This document shows positions 59,971-64,000 of a stretch of 64,000 nt of DNA, one piece after another. Below the pieces are notes generated by a model. It was given only the letters and a program-made list of their open reading frames with translations. It made no database searches and was not told the origin of the DNA. The DNA lies in assembly GCA_945290265.1 (NCBI GenBank), contig CALYQW010000006.1:62001-126000 (forward strand). Direction: 5' to 3'. Each line of letters begins with the position of its first letter. The first letter of the stretch is position 1. Source of the stretch: an uncultured Erwinia sp. Its GTDB lineage: Bacteria > Pseudomonadota > Gammaproteobacteria > Enterobacterales > Enterobacteriaceae. The translations under genes were made by a program, and so were the position numbers.

Positions 59971-60960
59971 ATGAAAAAGTGGAGTCTGGGGATTACCCTG
60001 TTACTGGCAGTAACCAGCGTACTGGCAAAAGATATTCAGTTACTGAACGTCTCTTATGATCCAACCCGTGAACTGTACGATCAATATAATAAGGCGTTCA
60101 GCGCGCACTATAAGCAGGAAACCGGTGATAACGTGGTGATCCGCCAGTCACATGGTGGCTCAGGTAAGCAGGCGACCTCAGTGATTAACGGCATCCGTGC
60201 CGATGTGGTGACCCTGGCGCTGGCGTCCGATATCGATGCTGTCGCGCAACGTGGCCGTATTGATAAAAACTGGATCAAGCGGCTGCCGGATAACTCCGCA
60301 CCTTATACCTCGACGATTGTTTTTTTGGTACGCAAAGGGAATCCGAAGCAGATCCATGACTGGCCCGATTTGATCAAACCCGGCGTATCGGTGATTACCC
60401 CTAACCCGAAAACTTCTGGCGGGGCGCGCTGGAACTATCTGGCGGCCTGGGGCTGGGCGCTGGATCAAAATCACGGCGATCAGGCGAAAGCGCAACAGTA
60501 TGTTAAAGCCCTGTTCAAAAATGTCGAGGTGCAGGATCCCGGCGCGCGCGGCGCCACCAATACCTTTGTGGAGCGCGGTATTGGTGATGTGCTGGTTGCC
60601 TGGGAAAACGAGGCATATCTGGCGGTCAATAAGCTGGGTAAAGATCAGTTTGAGATTGTTACGCCCGGCGAGTCGATTCTGGCTGAGCCAACGGTGGCGG
60701 CGGTGGATAAAGTGGTGGAGGAACGCGGCACCCGCAGCGTGGCAGACGCTTATCTTAAATATCTGTATTCTCCTCAGGGGCAGGAAATAGCCGCGCAGAA
60801 TTTCTATCGTCCGCGCGATGCGCAGATTGCGAAAAAATACGCCAGCACCTTCCAGCCGGTAAAATTGTTTACCATCGACAGTAAGTTTGGCGGCTGGGCG
60901 CAGGCGCAAAAGATGCACTTTGCCGAAGGCGGAACTTACGATCAAATTATGCAGCGCTGA
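59971..60960 (+). CDS. sbp: Sulfate-binding protein Sbp
   Basis: 329 residues. A signal peptide [19 protein letters not shown] precedes [17 protein letters not shown]. The sulfate loop [21 protein letters not shown] and the block [19 protein letters not shown] are typical. It is the periplasmic receptor for the CysTWA sulfate transporter. I chose ATG 59971, GGGAG 8 bp upstream, over an ATG 39 bp earlier because it begins the signal peptide. Probably controlled by CysB; no site was identified. Confidence 0.96.
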   Translation: MKKWSLGITLLLAVTSVLAKDIQLLNVSYDPTRELYDQYNKAFSAHYKQETGDNVVIRQSHGGSGKQATSVINGIRADVVTLALASDIDAVAQRGRIDKNWIKRLPDNSAPYTSTIVFLVRKGNPKQIHDWPDLIKPGVSVITPNPKTSGGARWNYLAAWGWALDQNHGDQAKAQQYVKALFKNVEVQDPGARGATNTFVERGIGDVLVAWENEAYLAVNKLGKDQFEIVTPGESILAEPTVAAVDKVVEERGTRSVADAYLKYLYSPQGQEIAAQNFYRPRDAQIAKKYASTFQPVKLFTIDSKFGGWAQAQKMHFAEGGTYDQIMQR

Positions 60961-61086
60961 GACGTTCAGCGGGTTGTTTTCTGAGCAGCCCGCTGATGAC
61001 CTTGACCAGGCCGCAGTGAATGTGCATGAACTTCTGCTCTGACTGGATTAAATTACGATTCCGGAACGGGATAAAGGACAGGATTC

Positions 61087-61878
61087 ATGCTGGCACCAAA
61101 GCGCATTATCATTGTGCTGCTTATCGCACTGTTATCACTGCTGACTGGCTGGGGGCTGTGGCTTAAACACAGCGACAGCCATTCTGATGCCCTGTGGCAG
61201 ATTGTCAGTGAAAGCTGCCTGCCGGAACAGCGTCAGCACCATAATCCCAGCCCCTGTCGTCGGGTCAGCGTTGCGCAGGGATATGCGGTACTGAAAGATC
61301 GTAATGGCCTGCTGCAATTTCTGTTACTGCCGCTGGAAAAAATTTCCGGAACTGAAAGCCCGCTGTTGCTGAAGCCGGAAACCCCTGACTTTTTCGCTCT
61401 CGCCTGGAAAGCGCGTCATTATATGGCGGAAAGGCTGGGGCAGCCCATTGATGAACGGGTCTATTCGCTGGCGATTAATTCGCGTTGGGGGCGTACCCAG
61501 AATCAGCTGCATATCCATATTTCCTGCCTGCGTCCGGATATCCGGCGTCAGCTGGATTCGCTTGCCCCAACGCTGAATCAGCAGTGGCAAACTCACCAAC
61601 TGTCCGGGCATGCTTATCATATTCGGGTGGTGGCTGATGACGATCCGGCGGCAGTCAGCCCGTTTATCCGCATCGCGCAGGAGTTACCGGGTGCCAGGCA
61701 GAATATGGGAAGCTATAGTATCGCCGAGGTGGCAGCGGGGCCGGACAGCAAACTGCTGTTGGTGATCAAACGCAACTGGCTGTTGCTGAATCCGGGAAGT
61801 GCCGAAGAATTGCAGGATCACAGCTGTGCTCTGCTGACCGAGCCTGGCCCGCACCTGGCGGCCAGGCAGAGGAATTAA
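61087..61878 (+). CDS. cdh: CDP-diacylglycerol pyrophosphatase
   Basis: 263 residues. One N-terminal membrane anchor (IIIVLLIALLSLLTGWGLWL) and a periplasmic HIT-like domain with NQLHIHISCLRP containing the H-x-H active site. It hydrolyses CDP-diacylglycerol to CMP and phosphatidic acid. It follows sbp as in E. coli. Its 3' end overlaps convergent yhjD by four bases. Confidence 0.93.
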   Translation: MLAPKRIIIVLLIALLSLLTGWGLWLKHSDSHSDALWQIVSESCLPEQRQHHNPSPCRRVSVAQGYAVLKDRNGLLQFLLLPLEKISGTESPLLLKPETPDFFALAWKARHYMAERLGQPIDERVYSLAINSRWGRTQNQLHIHISCLRPDIRRQLDSLAPTLNQQWQTHQLSGHAYHIRVVADDDPAAVSPFIRIAQELPGARQNMGSYSIAEVAAGPDSKLLLVIKRNWLLLNPGSAEELQDHSCALLTEPGPHLAARQRN

Positions 61879-62882
61879 TCTGTTGTTTGTGGCGTCTGAT
61901 CACCGTCTTCCGGATAGTCTGCAGTGGCTATCCAGGCGGCGCAGAATAGCGTCAGACGGGCGAAAAAGTAGAAAAACGCCATCAGCCCCAGGACTGAACC
62001 GAATGCCGCTCCGGAAGGCGAAGAGGCCAGTTTGGGCAGCGTCAGCGTCATTATAAATTTGATCACCTCAAAGCCAATGGCAGCCAGCAGCGTGCCGCGA
62101 AACAGCGCTTTTTTATGCGGTTTATGGCGTGGCAGTATCCATAATATCCACAAGAACAACAGATAGTTGGCAAAGATTGAGATCGACAGGGCAATCAGGG
62201 TCATTGCCGGTCGCAGCCATTCAATGCCATCCAACCCCAGAGCATGGACGATAGCCGACTGCGCTGCGCCGGCAACGGAGGTCAGCGACAGGGTGACAAT
62301 CAGCGCCAGCACCAGTCCGGTGAGGGAAATCAAGTCACGCGCATATTTAAACCAGATTTTTTCCTGATCCTGCGGGCTGCGTTCCCAGACGTCACGGGAC
62401 TGGGCGCGGATGGCTTCACGCAGGTTACCCATCCAGCTGATCCCGGAGTAAAGTGCCACCAGCAGGCCGGTCAGGCCAACGGTAGTACGCTGCTGAATGG
62501 CGGTATTTACGGTATTTTTCAGCGTGGAGGCCAGTGCCGGATCGCTGATACTGTTGACCATACGGTTAATCAGTTCCGTCAGCAGATCCGGGTTAGACGC
62601 CAGCACGAAACCGACGGCAGCGAAAGACACCATCAGGATCGGGATCAGCGACAGAAATGAAAAGTAAGTAATTGCCGCCCCAAACTGGCTGCCAAGCCGA
62701 TCGTTAAAGCGCGCACCGGCGCGAATAAAATGGGCGACCTGGGGAATGGCACGGAACCAGCTGACCAGGCGCGAAAAATGGCTAATGGTTTTATCGACCT
62801 TATGGTAGCCGGTTTTAATATCGATCAGCGGCTTTTGCTCGTCGGCTTCCGCAGTGATATCGCGCGATTGATTATCCGTCAT
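61875..62882 (-). CDS. yhjD: Inner membrane protein YhjD (YihY/BrkB family)
   Basis: 335 residues, six membrane helices after a hydrophilic N terminus. RFNDRLGSQFGAAITYFSFLSLIPILMVSFA, GISWMGNLREAIRAQSRDVWERSPQDQEK and SPSGAAFGSVLGLMAFFYFFARLTLFCAAW are nearly those of E. coli YhjD. The transport role is unproven; the E. coli gene is linked to survival when Kdo2-lipid A synthesis is altered. In E. coli it lies elsewhere (near yhjE), so this is a rearranged position. Confidence 0.93.
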   Translation of the reverse strand: MTDNQSRDITAEADEQKPLIDIKTGYHKVDKTISHFSRLVSWFRAIPQVAHFIRAGARFNDRLGSQFGAAITYFSFLSLIPILMVSFAAVGFVLASNPDLLTELINRMVNSISDPALASTLKNTVNTAIQQRTTVGLTGLLVALYSGISWMGNLREAIRAQSRDVWERSPQDQEKIWFKYARDLISLTGLVLALIVTLSLTSVAGAAQSAIVHALGLDGIEWLRPAMTLIALSISIFANYLLFLWILWILPRHKPHKKALFRGTLLAAIGFEVIKFIMTLTLPKLASSPSGAAFGSVLGLMAFFYFFARLTLFCAAWIATADYPEDGDQTPQTTD

Positions 62883-62952
62883 AACGCTTTAAGTATCCCT
62901 GAAAATGATGACAGTGACCGAATTATAGCCGCTGCCTGGTAATTGGTAACTA

Positions 62953-63804
62953 TCAAAGGGATACGCTACCGTTAATTGTGGTTACCGTCTGCCCGCCAAT
63001 CCAGATATCTCCATTGCTCCAGCTGACGCTGACAAGGCCGGCACGGGAAATCGCTGTTCCCTGATGCGCCAGGTAGTTATCCGTCTGGCTGCGGGCGGCG
63101 AAATAACGCGCCAGACAGGCATTGGCGCTGCCAGTAACCGGATCTTCGGTTACCGCTCCCTGCAAATTCAGCAGAGCGCGCACCTCATAATGGTGAGCCT
63201 GTTCGCGCGGCGCAAACGGCATAACGCCATTTACCCCGGCATTTGCCATCAGATCGGTTAAGCCGCTGGCATCGGCTTTGACCGCCAGCACCGCGCTGGC
63301 GGAAACCATCGGCACCAGTAGCCAGCGAATGCCCATATCGGCCACCATCACCGGCAGCTGCGGATGCAGCTGGTCGCTGTTCAGCGCCCGACTGATGCCC
63401 GCGCTATTACTGTATGGGCTCAGCGTAGCCGGAGGGGCAGCAAAGGCCAGACTGCCGTCAGCCGCGATAGTAATGGTCACCAGCCCCAGCGCACACTGCT
63501 GAATTATCTGACCTGGCTGTTGTAATTTGATGCCTGATTCCAGCAGCGCATGGGCGGTGCCCAGCGTCGGATGTCCGGCAAACGGCAGCTCTCCGTCCGG
63601 GGTAAAAATGCGTACCTGATAATCCGCTGCGGGATCGGTGGCGGGCAGCACAAAGGTGGTTTCTGACAGCGCTGTCCAGCGGGCAAATGCCTGCATTTCC
63701 TCTGTACTCAGACCATAACCATCCATCACCACGGCCAGAGGATTGCCGCTCAACGGAGCGGAAGTAAAAACATCGACCTGTTTGAATGCGCGCAGCTGTG
63801 TCAT
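62953..63804 (-). CDS. PhzF-family isomerase
   Basis: 283 residues from ATG 63804 (MTQLRAFKQVDVFTSAPLSGNPLAVV); an in-frame TTG 30 bp upstream is less likely. Family motifs: QVDVFTSAPLSGNPLAV with the active-site region, ALSETTFVLP holding catalytic Glu, FTPDGELPFAGHPTLGTA, and EDPVTGSANACLARY. The fold is that of diaminopimelate epimerase. Substrate unknown; the name phenazine-biosynthesis does not imply phenazine production. Single gene. Confidence 0.9.
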   Translation of the reverse strand: MTQLRAFKQVDVFTSAPLSGNPLAVVMDGYGLSTEEMQAFARWTALSETTFVLPATDPAADYQVRIFTPDGELPFAGHPTLGTAHALLESGIKLQQPGQIIQQCALGLVTITIAADGSLAFAAPPATLSPYSNSAGISRALNSDQLHPQLPVMVADMGIRWLLVPMVSASAVLAVKADASGLTDLMANAGVNGVMPFAPREQAHHYEVRALLNLQGAVTEDPVTGSANACLARYFAARSQTDNYLAHQGTAISRAGLVSVSWSNGDIWIGGQTVTTINGSVSL

Positions 63805-63895
63805 ATCAGTTATGGTTCCCCGAATAAATTGCAATCATTGATATTCCTGAGTTTACAGCAGGTTGTGCAAACCGCGAAATAAAAGGGGTCAACCA

Positions 63896-63976
63896 ATGAT
63901 TATCCTGTTTGGTATTGAATTTTGGGAAACTTTTGTTGTGATTTTGGTGTTTTATGAATGTTTCGTAATGCGTTGA
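63896..63976 (+). CDS. Possible 26-residue hydrophobic small protein
   Basis: ATG 63896 opens a 26-codon frame beginning MIILFGIEFWETFVVILVF and ending CFVMR, a single membrane helix. AAAAGGGG lies 7-8 bp before the ATG, a strong ribosome site. Small membrane proteins of this size exist in enterobacteria, but I do not recognise this one and chance cannot be excluded. Confidence 0.35.
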   Translation: MIILFGIEFWETFVVILVFYECFVMR

Positions 63977-64000
63977 TATCAGTGAATTAGCCTGCTGTGG

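Overview
The window is chromosomal DNA of an enterobacterium, most likely of the family Erwiniaceae (Erwinia or Pantoea relatives). The evidence is E. coli-like housekeeping proteins in E. coli-like order (pst-phoU, mnmE-yidC-yidD-rnpA-rpmH, dnaA-dnaN-recF-gyrB, sodA, fieF-pfkA-sbp-cdh), a kgu-type 2-ketogluconate operon, and ibpA without an ibpB partner. The genus is inferred, not proven. No rRNA, tRNA, CRISPR array or intact insertion sequence was seen.

Layout. 1-2.8 kb is an AT-rich accessory patch: a lysozyme-like gene cut by the window edge, a small exported protein that may be an immunity protein, a pesticin/T4-type lysozyme gene broken by one in-frame TGA, and a possible short hydrophobic peptide. 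2.8-7.4 kb is the phosphate transport operon pstSCAB-phoU behind a four-repeat Pho box. 7.6-11.9 kb is a 1424-residue toxin-like protein ending in a putative M35-type zinc protease. 12-15.5 kb has adeP (PurR-type operator), yieE and an orphan DUF2285 regulator. 15.5-30 kb is core: mnmE, yidC, yidD, rnpA, rpmH, dnaA, dnaN, recF, gyrB, yidA, yidR, yidQ and ibpA (sigma-32 promoter plus ROSE thermometer). 29.8-39.2 kb has a DUF4432 protein, the 2-ketogluconate genes with a PtxS-type operator, a decayed phosphopantetheinyl transferase containing an 8-bp tandem repeat, a membrane protein, a LacI regulator and tag.

39.2-43.0 kb is a graveyard: a selB tail, a frameshifted yibF, and remnants of fdoI, fdoH and fdoG. 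The fdoG relic still carries its selenocysteine TGA. selA is missing and most of selB is deleted, so the selenoprotein formate dehydrogenase and its Sec-insertion machinery appear to have been lost together. fdhE and fdhD flank the region and look intact.

44-47 kb has a DeoR regulator divergent from a class III aminotransferase, then sodA. 47-57.7 kb is accessory: PapI/FaeA-like and LuxR-type regulators, a second 8-bp tandem repeat, yibL, a glycosyltransferase, a DUF3053 lipoprotein, a GbpA-like lytic polysaccharide monooxygenase and a 1399-residue toxin-like protein ending in a mono-ADP-ribosyltransferase domain. It occupies the place where E. coli carries kdgT-yiiM-cpxA-cpxR-cpxP. 57.7-64 kb returns to core: fieF, pfkA, sbp, cdh, yhjD and a PhzF-family gene.

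The most interesting material is the two giant toxins with different C-terminal payloads, the linked decay of the Sec/formate dehydrogenase genes, the broken lysozyme effector with an apparently intact partner, and the two octanucleotide repeat tracts.
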